Made by a program: the position numbers and the translations under genes. The notes under the pieces were generated by a model. It worked only from the letters and a program-made list of their open reading frames with translations, made no database searches and had not been told where the DNA came from. A stretch of DNA of 64,000 nt from Desmodus rotundus. Its lineage: Eukaryota > Chordata > Mammalia > Chiroptera > Phyllostomidae. Location of the stretch: assembly GCF_022682495.2 (NCBI RefSeq), contig NC_071392.1, positions 107,188,896 through 107,252,895 of the forward strand, in the 5' to 3' direction. Positions 32,350 to 43,093 of the stretch are shown here, piece by piece (position 1 is the stretch's first letter; every line of letters starts with the position of its first letter).

Positions 32350-33866
32350 TTTGCCAGCTCTGTTCAAGTATAATTGACAAATAAAATTATAAGATAATTA
32401 AATATATAGCACGATGATTTGATATATGTATTCACTGTGAAATGAATACCACAATCAAGTTAATTAACATATCCATCAGCTCACAAAGTTTCCTTTTTTG
32501 GTGAGAATATTCTCCTAGCAAATTTCAGGAACACAATACAGTATTTTAATTCTAGCCACCATGCTGTACGCTAGATCCTCAGAACTTGCTCATCTCACAG
32601 CTGAAAGTTTATATTCTCTGGCCAGCACCTCCCCATTTCCCCCACCCTCCAGCCCCGGGCAACCACCATTCTACCCTCTGTTTCTGTGACTTTGACTTTT
32701 GTTTTATTCCTCATAAAAGTGATACTCCATTGCATTTGTCTTTCTCAGGCTGATTTCACTTAGTGTAATGTCTTCCAGGTTTATCCATGTTGCCTCAAGT
32801 GGAAGGATTTCCTTTTTATGACTGAATAACATCCCAGTGTGTATAGGTACCACATCTACCACATCTTCTTCATTCATTCGTCCGTCCACAGATGCACGGG
32901 TTGTTTTCTCCGTGTCCTGGCCGTTGCGAACAGTAATGCGATGTCCATGGGAGAGCAGCTACCTCTTCCAGAGAGTGAGCTCACCTCCTTCCTTTGCATG
33001 TGCACCCAGAGGCCCCATTTCTGGATAATAAGATAGTTCTACTTTAAAGTTTTTTTCAAATTTATTTTAAATTTGAGGAAGCTCTGTGCTGTCTTTCACA
33101 GAAGCTACACCAACTCACATCCCTGGGAACGGTGCACAAGAGTTCCCTTTTCTTCGCACCCTCACCAGCGCTTGCTATCTCTTGTCTTTTTGCAGACAAA
33201 CATTCTAACAGGTGTGAGGTGATAACTCATTGTCGTTCTGATTTGCACTTCCCTGATGATTAATGATAGTGAACATTTTTCCACATGCTTATTGGCCATT
33301 TGTATGACTTCTTTGGAAAAATGTGTTTTTATGTCCTTTGCCCATAATTGGGTTATCTGGCTTTCTGACATTGAGTTGTAAGAGAACTCCTTAACAAGTT
33401 TGTGGCCGAAAATGTTTTGCCGTTCCACAGGTCGCCTTTAGGTTCGTTAATGGTCCCGTTTGAAGTGCAGAAACTTTTTAATGTGATGTCATCCCACTTC
33501 GGTTTTGTCTTTGTTGCCTCTACTGTCGGTGCCAGGTCCAAAAAAACAATGCCATGGCCAATGTCAAGGACTCTTTTCCCATGTTTTCTTCTAGGGGGGT
33601 TACAGTTTTAGATCTTAGGTTTAGGTCTTTAATCCGTTTTAAGTTGATTTTGTAAATATTGTCAGATGAGGTCCCATTTCACTCTTTTGCATTGGAGATC
33701 CAGTTTTCCCAGCACTATTTATTAGAGGGACTGCCCTTTCCCATTGTGTATTCTTAGCAACTTTATCAAAAATTATATACATGGGGTTGTTGTCCTAAGT
33801 GTGCTTTTTAATGCCAAAATCATACCACAAATCCCAAGACTTGTATAAATGTGCGGCTTTTCAACT
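32350..33866 (-). mobile_element. L1M element, antisense (3' UTR and ORF2 3' part)
   Basis: From left to right it reads antisense 3' UTR ('gtataattgacaaataaaat', 'caatcaagttaattaacata', 'ccgggcaaccaccattctac'). Antisense ORF2 follows: 'tttatccatgttgcctcaag', 'gaggtgataactcattgtcg', 'gaacatttttccacatgctt', 'cagttttcccagcactattt'. The ORF2 frame on the minus strand is broken (short remnant 33428-33162). The SINE nest begins just after its end. Confidence 0.9.
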
Positions 33867-33884
33867 CTCAGGTAAAGAGGAGCA

Positions 33885-34314
33885 CCCTGGCCAGGTAGCT
33901 CAGTTGGTTGGAGCATCATCTCGAAGTGCCAAGGCTGTAGGTTCATTCCCCAGTAAGGGCACATACAAGAATCAACCAATGACCCCCAATCAGTGTGACT
34001 CAGTGGCTTGGGCATCATCCCACAAAGCAAAAGGTCTCCGGTTCGATTCCTGGTCAGGGCACATGCCAGGGTTGTGGGCCAGGTCCCTGGTTGGGCCATA
34101 AGGCATCCGATTGATAGTTCTGTCACACATCTGTGTTTCTCTCCCTCTCTCTCTAACTCCCTTCCCCTCTCTCTAATGATAAATAAATAAAATCTTTTTA
34201 AAAAAAGAATCGACCAATCAATGCTTGAATAAGTGGCACAACAAATCAATGTTTCTTTCTCTGTCTCTCCCTTCCTCTCTCTCTCAAAACAATAAATAAA
34301 TTTTTTGAAAAAAA
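33885..34314 (+). mobile_element. VES-type bat SINE (outer), split by a second SINE
   Basis: The left part (33885-33982) has the head 'ccctggccaggtagctcagt', B-box 'ggttcattcccca', and 'agggcacatacaagaatcaa'. The right part (34205-34314) resumes at 'aagaatcgaccaatcaatgc' and ends 'acaataaataaattttttg'. Target-site duplications of the outer copy are 'aaagaggagca' (33874-33884) and 'aaagaggaggc' (34315-34325). Confidence 0.93.
33983..34204 (+). mobile_element. VES-type bat SINE (inner)
   Basis: The inner copy has a mutated head 'cccccaatcagtgtgactca' and an intact B-box 'ggttcgattcctgg' (34040 onward). It continues 'cagggcacatgccagggttg' and ends 'aaataaataaaatcttttt'. It lies between the duplicated host sequence 'aagaatcaaccaatga' (33967-33982) and 'aagaatcgaccaatca' (34205-34220). 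Confidence 0.95.
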
Positions 34315-34329
34315 AAAGAGGAGGCCTAC

Positions 34330-34840
34330 TCTGACATCGTAAAGGTGGTGGTGGGTATGGTGGGGGCAGCGGCCAGAGATGAACAGCGTGCTGAGGAGAG
34401 GCACTGGTTAGTCTCTGCAAACATGCACGGTCCTCTTCTCACCAGGGCTGGGACTGAACTGCCCAGGGGCCCGCCAAGAAGCCCAAACAGATGACAGTTT
34501 CCAGTTCCAATGCTTGAACTGGACCCAAGATAACGGTGAGCACTGGGAGCAGAGGGGCAGACCAAGCCCATGGACACAGGTAAACCAAGGTCTAGATGCC
34601 AAGCAATATAGAAAGCCCAGGACTAGGGTACAAGGCAAGCCACATGGCCTTGTCCCAGAGATGGACCAGAGCCCAAGCAGTTCTGCACCAAACAAAGAGA
34701 CGGACGCTGGGGTGGACAGAGACTGGGACTCACTTCCCTGGACCAGCAAGGATGTGGGATGGAGAATAGCAAAGTGGTCTAAAGGATTAGGGAGGGGTAG
34801 ACAGAAAGCAGCTGTGTAAAGAAGAGGCGTATAGCAGTGT
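34330..34840. other. Unannotated single-copy sequence
   Basis: No repeat or gene is recognised. Frames of 100-150 codons on both strands over the same bases have no domain. Confidence 0.4.
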
Positions 34841-34844
34841 TTAG

Positions 34845-34920
34845 AGTGGTCATTCAACAAATACTTCTTGAGCTGCTACTACATGCCAGGCACTAATGAT
34901 ACAATGGCAATAGACAACTT
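34845..34920 (+). repeat. L2/MIR-like terminal fragment
   Basis: 'cattcaacaaatacttcttg', 'tactacatgccaggcactaa' and 'tgatacaatggcaatagac' match the common '...caacaaatatttattgagcacctactatgtgccaggcac' repeat tail. Confidence 0.65.
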
Positions 34921-35139
34921 ATTATCTATAGACAAATTCCATTATTGAATTTACCAATTTATTTTACTTTAAAACTGAGAGAAGAGCTATAAAAAAGAGT
35001 TTAATTCTGTCAAGTGACCTCTCTGGCAAGAGTTAATCCCTGAACCTGAGGACCTTCTGACTTCAGCTTTTCGCGGCACCCCCACATTTGCCTCTCACAT
35101 ACACCCCTCTCAGACCCGTGCTTTTCCTCGCCAGCATGC

Positions 35140-35335
35140 CAATCTTGTTCCTAATTTAGCCCTTAGAGTAAGCCAGGCTGTCAGTTTGCTATTCCCTAAT
35201 CCCATCTCAGCACAGCAATTGAAACTGATGATTGCAATATTGCTGAGTTCCTTGTTCCACAATCTATTGTGCTCGGAGTGAGGGCAATCACTGTCACCGG
35301 CGGCTTGCGGGAGCTCACCGAGCCAGCGCCAAGTA
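35140..35335. promoter_or_regulatory. Candidate conserved non-coding element
   Basis: A repeat-free block with 'cagcaattgaaactgatgat', 'tgcaatattgctgagttcc' and 'ccacaatctattgtgctcgg' shows several short inverted words ('gcaatattgc', 'cacaatctattgtg'). It leads into a small CpG-containing stretch with 'gtcaccggcggcttgcggga'. This resembles an enhancer core, which is inference only. Confidence 0.3.
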
Positions 35336-35459
35336 AACAACGGCCCCTGCCGCTGCCCTGCTCCAGTCTGTTTCAACAGCCCCCTCAGAGTCCTTTCGGC
35401 CTCTGCCCCCCAGGGACTCCGAGTCCGGTGGGAAGGGCAGACCTGGTGGGGATTTTAAA

Positions 35460-35870
35460 ACAGTACTGAAGGAGGCCACCTAAAGTAGGTGGGGCACAGG
35501 GGGCAAGCCAGGGGCATCTTCCTGGAGGAGGGGCTGCCTGGATTGAATCTTGAAGAAAGAGCAGGAGGAAGGGAGTGCCTACAGGTGTGGGAGGAAGACT
35601 CATGGGAGCACAGGTGGGAGGAGGGCGGGGACACTGGAGCAACAGCACAGTGAGGCTGGGAGCTGCTGGGGGACAGGCCGAGTGAGGCCCGGGATGAGAC
35701 TGGAACAGACCCTGGGGCCAGCCGCTGGAGGACCACGTCAGCTGAGCTAAAGAGCCTGGGTTGATTCTGGAGCTGAGGGAGTCGCTGAGGAAGGTTGTGC
35801 AGAGGAAGAGGTCAGTCGGTGGCTGAGGGAAGGGTGGACTTAACTGGATCACCAGATACCTCTGTCGGGA
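35460..35870 (-). repeat. L2-like LINE fragment, antisense
   Basis: 'catcttcctggaggaggggc', 'gattgaatcttgaagaaag' and 'tggattctggagctgaggga'-like sequence resemble the antisense L2 3' region ('ttcctggaggaggtgacatttgagctgagacc'). A 177-codon minus-strand frame covers part of it and is not a gene. Confidence 0.45.
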
Positions 35871-35874
35871 TCCT

Positions 35875-36235
35875 CCTAGGACACACCCAATCAGGACGTC
35901 TTTTGGCGTGCCCCGCAACCTTTACTTAAAGCTGCCCTGGTTCTTAAGATCCAGCAAACAGGAACAACCGCTCTAAAGACGCCAGCCAACGTTCCACTTG
36001 GCTTACAATGCAGGACTTTGTTCAAGTCTGCATCCAACTAATGTGCACTCTTAAGAAAACCCTTAAAAGAGAACCACCCAAGACTGAACTCTCGGGCAGT
36101 ACAGCCAAGCACCTACCTTTGTAGCAAAGCCTTCTGTTTCCTGTCCAGCCCCATCGCAGTGGTTACTGCAGCTCCTTGATAAGCAGTCCACTGAGATGTA
36201 CCCCTATTATCAGCTCAGCTAGAGTTCAAGCAGAA
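35875..36235. other. Unannotated single-copy sequence
   Basis: Nothing identified. Confidence 0.35.
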
Positions 36236-36239
36236 ATGG

Positions 36240-36560
36240 GTAAGGCAAGAACAGGGGCCTTAGGGTCACCGACCTACGTTCCCATCTGACCTTGCCACAG
36301 ACCAGTCGTGGAGGTTTGGGAAAGTTGCTCAACCTCCCTGGACTTGAGTGTCAGGTGGCAGCTCAACCTAGTTTTCCCAGAACTTTCCAGGGGTTAGAAA
36401 GTCCTGGGCCCCGGGGAATCCTTTATCCAGGGCAAACCTGCTGGTTGATCGTCCTATGTCATTCCCTCATTTGTGAAATACGAGTGTTGATGCCTGCCAA
36501 CTGGGATGCTGTGAGAATCTGAGGAAGTTTTGTAGACTCTCCCCCAGTGTCAGAAACATA
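36240..36560 (+). repeat. MIR SINE, with an internal unrelated segment
   Basis: 'cccatctgaccttgccacag' and 'gggaaagttgctcaacctcc' begin the MIR. The core resumes at 'cattccctcatttgtgaaat' and 'gatgctgtgagaatctgagg' after about 100 bases (36348-36455) of other sequence. Confidence 0.7.
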
Positions 36561-36654
36561 GTGCTCCCAAAATGCCAGTTCCCTGGTTTCTTCCCCCCTG
36601 CCACTCCGGCTTCATCCCCCAGATTGCAAATAAAAGCATCGCGTCCCATTTGGC

Positions 36655-36810
36655 GGGGGGAAGCAATTCAGCACACTAAGCACTTCCACGGGTATGACTT
36701 CATTTGGTTCTCACAACAATCTTGCATGGGAAATAGGGTAGAAATTTTGTGCCCACTGGTAGTCGGGGAAATGGAAAGTCACGCAAGTTAAACAGCTCAG
36801 TGGGAAACAT
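36655..36810 (-). repeat. MIR SINE, antisense
   Basis: 'cacttccacgggtatgactt', 'catttggttctcacaacaat', 'agtcggggaaatggaaagtc' and 'gcaagttaaacagct' match an antisense MIR. Confidence 0.7.
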
Positions 36811-36899
36811 CCATTTCTACAACCCTGCACATTTCTGCCCAGGCCCTAAAAAAGGAAATTGCTTCCTATACTGCAGCTCCCGAGGGAGGAGCACTGGCC

Positions 36900-38220
36900 C
36901 GTGGGATGGGTGGGGGTGTGACTTTGACTGGGCCAAGTCTCACTGATGGCTGCTGTGCCATGTGCCCTCCCTCGTGCCAAGGTGTTCATTCTCTTGGTAG
37001 AGTTATAGGTTTGTTCGGTGAAAACAAACTTGGGTTTAAGAAAAAGTGACTAAGAAATCCAGGTAAGCCTGGTGGCCTGAGCAACCTTCTCCATCTGCAT
37101 TTCCCCCGGAGGGCTTCAAATTGAAATTCCAAGCACTTGTTCAATCTTCTTTAAAGCTGGGACTTTGTTTTTCATCTAGCGATTGATCCTTGGCCAGAGG
37201 ACCCAGGAGCAGGGCAAGAGGGATAAGTGGTGTCAGACAGGCCTAACCACAGACCCCACCAAGCCACTAACAACAGACTGGATAACTCAGCTAGCTGCCA
37301 AGTAGGACTTGAACCCGAGGAAACAGCTTTTCTGCTTTTCCCTGCATTGTGGAGCTGTACTCTGCAACCACACCCGGTAGGAACTCAATCAATTCTTGTT
37401 CACACTCCCACCCCAGACAAGCAGCTTTGAAAAAAGCTGTTTTAGGCAACTCGATCAGCCTTTTGCTGTTGTTCATTAAGGGTTTAGCAGCTCAGTATTG
37501 ATTTTCTTGCAGCTGCCTCTAAACTTTAATTCCTGCAGCAGAAAAACAAGACTTTGTCTGCGACATTTCCTGTCCAAGTGCCGGGTAACAACCATTCCTG
37601 AGTTGCTGATTTCCCCAACCCGTGCTGGGAACCGCGGGGTGTCTGTAGCCTGTCCTTTGTCTATTCCTAAGAGTGATTTCTATAGCCGTAGGAGGTCCCT
37701 TCAACTTGGGCTGCAATTCCACCTCCACCCAAAGTCAGCACGGCCTTCAAACTCCTACCTTGGGAAATCCAGTGACTGCCCCCTCTTCCTCACACTGACT
37801 TGCAGCCACAGGCTTTGAGAAGGTGCTGTCTTGTGTTTATGTCACGTTTGTTGCATCCAGGTTTCTCTTGAATGTTAATTCCTAGCAATTGCAAAGGACC
37901 TTAATCTTCCCTTGCAAGCACTTCACTGATGTTTTTATCTCCTCTACAACATCCCCACCAAGTGGCCATTCTGGCTTTGCTCGAACACCTCCAAGGATAA
38001 GATACTCACCCCTCCACAGGAAACCTACTGCCTCTCAGGAAAGCTCTGAGAGAGGCAAAACCTCATCGTGTGGAGTTAAAACCTGCATTCCCGAAGTTTC
38101 TGTCTTTCTACTAGACCCTCAGCACCCAGGCTATCCCAGCACCTATGAAGGGCAGAGATCTCTTTATCCACCATGGAACATCACCACAGAGCAACAGCAA
38201 GTTCCTCAACACCCCTGGAT
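36900..38220. other. Unannotated single-copy sequence
   Basis: No repeat or exon is recognised. Plus-strand frames of 106 and 133 codons (37498-37818, 37889-38290) are Ser/Pro/Leu-rich with no domain, and opposite frames overlap them. Confidence 0.4.
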
Positions 38221-38221
38221 T

Positions 38222-38330
38222 TTGGTTTCCTTGTGTGTAACGCAGGGCAAGGATGATAATTCGACCTCCCATGGTTGTTGTGAGGACTGAGTTAAGAAAG
38301 GTGCTTGCAATATCAGCTGTCTTTATTGTC
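38222..38330 (+). repeat. MIR SINE fragment
   Basis: 'gtttccttgtgtgtaacgca', 'ggcaaggatgataattcgac', 'ggttgttgtgaggactgag' and 'aaaggtgcttgcaatatcag' follow the sense order of the MIR 3' half. Confidence 0.75.
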
Positions 38331-38559
38331 ACACCATGAATTGCTCCAGAGATACCTGTGAAGAAGAGCCAGTGGCTTTCCCTGGCAGATTCCTGCTCCC
38401 ATCACTGCACACCTGGACCAGACCTACCACACCTGTGTGGGTGACCAAACTGCCTCCATGGTAGGTTCTCCTGGAGTCCCCCATGTGTTCTCTCTACTTC
38501 TTACCCCAAACAATTTGGTTCAAGTTCTTACCATGGGATGGGCATTGTGCTGTAAATGT

Positions 38560-38720
38560 CTGTGAATATTTTCTGATATTTATTTCATATCTATTAGCTA
38601 AGCCTTGCTATCCCCATTTTACAGACCAAGAAACTGAGGCTCAGAGAAGTTAAGGATATACAACTACTCCACAACAGAACAGGAATTCCATCTTGGAGAT
38701 ACCTGCTCCAGAGCCTGCAT
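38560..38720 (-). repeat. MIR SINE, antisense
   Basis: 'ctatccccattttacagac', 'caagaaactgaggctcagag' and 'aagttaaggatatacaacta' are near-consensus antisense MIR core. Confidence 0.88.
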
Positions 38721-39370
38721 TCCCTCCACAATCCTGTGCTTTCTAAAAATGGGGGACACCTTTACATCGTGACGGGATGGTTGGATGTGGCAGGACATGT
38801 CCCACCAGAAAAGCAGATTTCTCACAGCCATGAAGGAGGCCACAGGGGAGAAGGCACATCCTTTCTTCCTCTGCAGTTAGGGAACATGGAGGTGATGCTG
38901 AAGCCAAGAGCTCATGAGGCTGCTGTGAATCGAGTGGTCACTCAGCAGCCCCTGGCATCCTGTCTGGAAGCAGGACCAGGGTAACAACTGGTGCCCAATC
39001 CTGGTTCCAGGCCACAATCACATAAATGGCATTCTGAGCTTGGGGATCCACTCTCACCAGCTTAAATCCCTCACCTCTCCCTAAGCAGCCACACACCACC
39101 ATCACCAATACTTGCTTCATCCACAAGGTCAGAAACAGGATATAGATGGGAGAAGAGAGAGGCAGGAAAACCAGCTGTGCGGGGTGGGGGGGGGTTGCAC
39201 ATGTCCAGATAAAGATGAGATGAACCAGAAAAGGGGCCATGGAGCCAGAGAGGAAGGAACAGCCAAGATAGTATGACTGTGAGAGTGGCCTGCAGTGACA
39301 ACAGCTTGTAGGTCACAGCAGTTGTTGGGACACAGTTGCAGGCAGCTTCTTAAAGATGCTCACAGTCATA
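38720..39370. other. Unannotated single-copy sequence
   Basis: Nothing identified except a G-run 'ggggtgggggggggtt' at 39181-39196. Confidence 0.35.
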
Positions 39371-39379
39371 CTATCCCTA

Positions 39380-39900
39380 GCACCCATACTAGACCCCAGC
39401 AGCCTGGTGATCATGCATTTGGTATTCATGCCATAGCCCCACTTACATGTGGGCTGGACCTAGTGACTCGTTTCTGACAAATAAAACACAGCAGAAGTTT
39501 GGGGCTGTCACTTTCGAGATTAGGTGACCAAGACCCCCTCCTCCGTCTTCCTTGCCTTCTCTTTCTTTCTCACTCACTCTGAGGGAAGGTAGCATATTAG
39601 CTGCTATAATAGAAAGGCCCACATGGCAAGGAATGGAGAGAGACCTTAGGTCAATATTCAGCAAGGAACTGAATCCTAGCAACAACCATGTGAGTGAACT
39701 TGGAAGCGGATTTTCCTCCAGTTGAGTCTAGAGCTACCTGCAGCCGCCACTGACATTTTGAAGTATTGTCAGAAACACTGAGCCAGGGGACCCAGCTAAG
39801 CTGCTCCTGGATCCTTCTCCCAAAGAAACGGAGCTAATAAATGATTGTTGTTTTAAGCTGCTAAGTTTTATTACCCAGACATAGAGAACTGATACAGAGA
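39380..39900 (+). mobile_element. MLT1-type MaLR solo LTR
   Basis: 'gctggacctagtgactcgtt', 'tctgacaaataaaacacagc', 'gtgagtgaacttggaagcgg' and 'cagctaagctgctcctggat' occur in order. The end 'ttttaagctgctaagtttta' and 'agagaactgatacag' also fits. This is the standard MLT1 LTR body in sense orientation. It is non-coding. Confidence 0.82.
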
Positions 39901-39929
39901 AATGAACAAACTATGGCTTCTCAGTACAC

Positions 39930-40160
39930 CGGGAGATTGGAGTGACCAATCAATCAGAGGCCCGTGGTGAAGGACAGAGAGGAGTCCATGATGGCGCCTG
40001 TGTTCTCATTATGAGAAATTATATCAATGTCACTGCCATTTACTGAGTCTGGGAACCCAAGTGGTGGAACGAGTGTTGAAGAAAAGAAACCAAAATGAGC
40101 TTTGGCCACATTAAGTATAAAATGCCTCTGAGACATGCAAATGGATGAGTCCAGATCGTA
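39930..40160 (-). repeat. L2-like LINE fragment, antisense
   Basis: 'cactgccatttactgagtct', 'gggaacccaagtggtgg'-like sequence, and 'cattaagtataaaatgcctc' with 'tgagacatgcaaatgga' match the antisense L2 order ('gccatttactgagatgggg...ttaagtttgagatgcctattagacatccaagtgga'). Confidence 0.65.
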
Positions 40161-40229
40161 GTTAAATTTACGACACCAGAGCGCAGAAGGAAAATCTTGG
40201 CGGGAGATAACCCTCTGAGAGTCATCAAG

Positions 40230-41175
40230 CTCCTCCCTCTGGAGCCATTTGGAGTAAGTTTATTCCCTCACTCACGTGACACTTTCTGAGGTATTTTAAA
40301 AGAGTTCTCACATCTCCCGTGAGTCTGGCATGTCTACTTTCTCCCACTTTTTCTCAGATAAGTTGATTCTGAGCGCCCAGCCTCCTCTGAACATCTCAGA
40401 AGTGAATTTTATTTTACCTGTTCTATTTACCACTGAATGACTGTGGGCAAGTTACTTAATTTGTGCTTTCCTGTAAACTTCTTTAATTTTCTGTAGAAAA
40501 CAGCCCGTGGGGAGGATGGCCTTAGTGCATACACAGTCGTGGCCACGATGGAGCAGCTGGAGGCTTCAGTCACCTGCACATCCTGCAACAGGAGATCTGC
40601 AATCTGCATTCCCATGGGCAACCGCTCTCCTGTTTATTTTTTAATTAACAAAAGATAATAATCATAACCCCTTCATTTTGAGGCTCCTTCAGAAGGCTAC
40701 AGAACTATATTGATAAAAGAAAACCCTTACGAAGCTGGGAGAAGTGAGTGAGGAAGTCCCACCAAACCCCGCCTGACTCCGAAATGACTAAGACATGTCA
40801 CTGGATCTGAGCAGCTGTGGCAGATGACCTTGAATGCCAGTAATCACAGGTAATGAAGCCACTCCGCCAAAAAAGGCAGGCGTTGAGAGATTTCAGAGAT
40901 CAATAAAGCAAACATCAAAAGCTGGAACTGTTCCCCAATCACACTTCGGTTTTGACGTTGAACATCACACGGGGGATGACTCTACTGTCTGTCCTCCTCG
41001 CTGTGTTCTCACTGGCCAGGCGTTAGAGGTTTCCAGGCAAGGGTGGGGAGGCAGCTGGCAGTGGTTCCCTGAATGCCAGCTCTTGGCGCTCCCGGGAACT
41101 AACATGGCAGTCAGGGAGACAGACAGAGCACATGCCAACAAGGTCCCCTGGAGTGGCAGAAAGGCACGGTCCTGC
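40230..41175. other. Mostly unannotated sequence with a small MIR remnant
   Basis: A short MIR core ('aatgactgtgggcaagttac', 'ttaatttgtgc') is visible at about 40433-40470. The rest, including 'tttttaattaacaaaagata' at about 40640, is unassigned. Confidence 0.4.
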
Positions 41176-41179
41176 AGTC

Positions 41180-41345
41180 ACAGTCCTGAGTGTGAATCTC
41201 CACTCTGTTTCCAGCTCGCCATGTGATCTTATGGTGACTGAACTCTGCCTCTCTGCAAGATGGAGCAGTTATACTCACCTCGCATCGGTTGCTGTGAGGG
41301 TAAAATGGATCTGTGAAAGCAACGGACCGTAGCGGGTACCTAAGT
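41180..41345 (+). repeat. MIR SINE, sense
   Basis: 'gtgtgaatctccactctgtt', 'catgtgatcttatggtgact', 'gaactctgcctctctgcaag' and 'ttgctgtgagggtaaaatg' give most of a MIR in sense order. Confidence 0.85.
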
Positions 41346-41479
41346 GTCTGACCATGTCAGAAAGCAGTTATGAAGAAAGGCAGAATGTGACTAAGGCATA
41401 AGAGGGGAGGAAGAGACACGAAGAAGATACAGCTGTGATCCCACAGTCCACTCTTGCGGTCGCGAGCACCCCAGAGCCC

Positions 41480-41850
41480 TCGCACATTTACCAGGGTTGG
41501 CCTGTGTGACCAGTAGAACGCAGGAAAGACGGTGCGTTACTTCTGAGATGGGGCTGTGGAAAGCTGTGTTTTGTACTTCAGGCTCTCTCCCTCCCTTGGA
41601 TCACTTGCTCTGAGAGGGAAGCCAGATGCCATGTATGAAGATGATCAGGCAGCCTGTGGACAGGTCTGCGTGGTGAGCAACTGGTGTCCCTGCCAAGAAC
41701 CATGTGAATGAGTTTGGAAGACAGTTCTCCAGCCCTAGTCCAGCCTCAGCCCTAGTCCAGCCTCAAGGTAATTGCAGACTCTTGAGAGACTCTGAGCCAA
41801 AACCACCCAGCTAAGCCACTCCCAGATCTCTGCCCCATAGAACTATGAAT
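41480..41850 (+). mobile_element. MLT1-type MaLR solo LTR
   Basis: 'gcctgtgtgaccagtagaac', 'gttacttctgagatggggct', 'catgtgaatgagtttggaag' and 'gagactctgagccaaaacca' appear with 'cccagctaagccactcccag', as in the MLT1 LTR at 39380-39900. A 17-base internal duplication ('ccctagtccagcctcag') sits at about 41734-41766. It is non-coding. Confidence 0.8.
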
Positions 41851-42150
41851 GGGGCAAAGGCCCAGTCAGGGAGAGAGGGGAACGAGAGTGGAGTGAGAGG
41901 CAGCAAAATTTAGTGCATGCTGAGCACCGATCTTGATGCGAATGCTTACCTGTCAAGTGACTTAAAGGCTCAGAGTGACTCTCTGCAAAGTGATAAGTAA
42001 TCCATCTGGCATATGCAACAAAGGCCATGAAAATATGTTTACACTTTTACTCAAAAATACTGATCCTGGAATTCTAAGGTAATAAACTGAAGTGTGTGAA
42101 AACCATTATGCACAACGATGTTCATCACATCGTTGTCTAATGGTGTAAAG
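41850..42150. other. Unannotated single-copy sequence
   Basis: Some resemblance to L1 sequence near 42040-42150 ('ttacacttttactcaaaaat', 'cacaacgatgttcatcacat') suggests an old L1 scrap. I cannot define its limits. Confidence 0.35.
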
Positions 42151-42162
42151 CATGAAATAACC

Positions 42163-42399
42163 GGCCCTGGCTGAGTGGCTCAGTGAAAGAAAGCATCATC
42201 CTTTACACCTAAAGGTCGCGGGTTCTATCCCCAGTCAGGGCACAGATCTACTTTGTGGGCTCAATCCCTGGTCAGGGTACATACAGGAGGTAATTGATTG
42301 ATGTTGCTCACATCGATGTTTCTCTCTCTCCTTCCTTCTCTCTCCCCCTTTCTCTCTCTCTAAAATCAATGAACGTATCCTCAGGTGAGGATTTTTTTA
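42163..42399 (+). mobile_element. VES-type bat SINE with hairpin tail
   Basis: The head is 'ggccctggctgagtggctca', the B-box 'gggttctatcccc', then the C/T-rich block. The tail 'atcctcaggtgaggat' (42377-42392) can form a 7-base-pair hairpin. Target-site duplications 'atgaaataacc' (42152-42162 and 42400-42410) are identical. Confidence 0.96.
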
Positions 42400-42459
42400 A
42401 TGAAATAACCTGATTGTCCTACAATAGAGAAATAGTTAATAGCATCTTGAGCTGCAGAC

Positions 42460-42860
42460 ATGTTACCCACTATATTTTATTTAATTGCAACAATAGCCAC
42501 CATATCCCCATGGTAGAGAAGAGGAATTGGGACTAAGAGAAGCTAAGTCATTTGCCCTAGACTGCATAACTTTTGACAGCGAATCAAGTTATAATTGTCA
42601 TTATTAGAACTCACACTTAACAGTATGTGCTAGAAACTATTCTAAGTCCTTTTCACGTAATACGTCACTGAAATCCTGATTTGCCTGACTCCGCAGTGCT
42701 CAGAACTGCATTGAAAACAACTCTGTGGACCAAGCACTGTGAACATGGACTTTAGCTGCAATACCTTATGTATTTCTAACAGCCCTGTGAGGTGTGCACT
42801 ATTACATCAGATCTATTTTGTGGATGAGGCAGCTAAGGTTCAGAGAGTCAGTTGGGTTAT
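42460..42860 (-). repeat. Two MIR SINE fragments, antisense
   Basis: The first (42460-42575) has 'catatccccatggtagagaa' and 'gctaagtcatttgccctaga'. The second (42600-42860) has 'ctagaaactattctaagtcc', 'aacagccctgtgaggtgtgc' and 'gatgaggcagctaaggttca'. Both are antisense MIR. Confidence 0.7.
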
Positions 42861-43093
42861 TTTACCTCATTGGAGAAGAGATCTGAGCAGAAAATACTCC
42901 TGTGTCGTAGGAGGAGGAGAGCATGAGAGCGGGCAAACAGAACAAATCTACATTTATTAAACATGAACTAGTGAGCTATATACCACTCCACTAACTGCTG
43001 CGGGAGCGGAGACGTAACTCCTGATCTCGTGATGGAACTTAGAGTCTAGCCAGAGGATGAGTAATAAACGAACATACGTATGTATGCATTATA

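Noticed and set aside
33773..34420. 215-codon minus-strand open frame
   Set aside because: It runs through the antisense strand of two nested SINEs and the edge of an L1; residues such as 'RNRTGDLLLCGM' are the usual SINE antisense translation.
35385..35918. 177-codon minus-strand open frame
   Set aside because: Pro/Ser/Leu-rich, overlaps an L2-like fragment and competing frames, with no domain or splice context.
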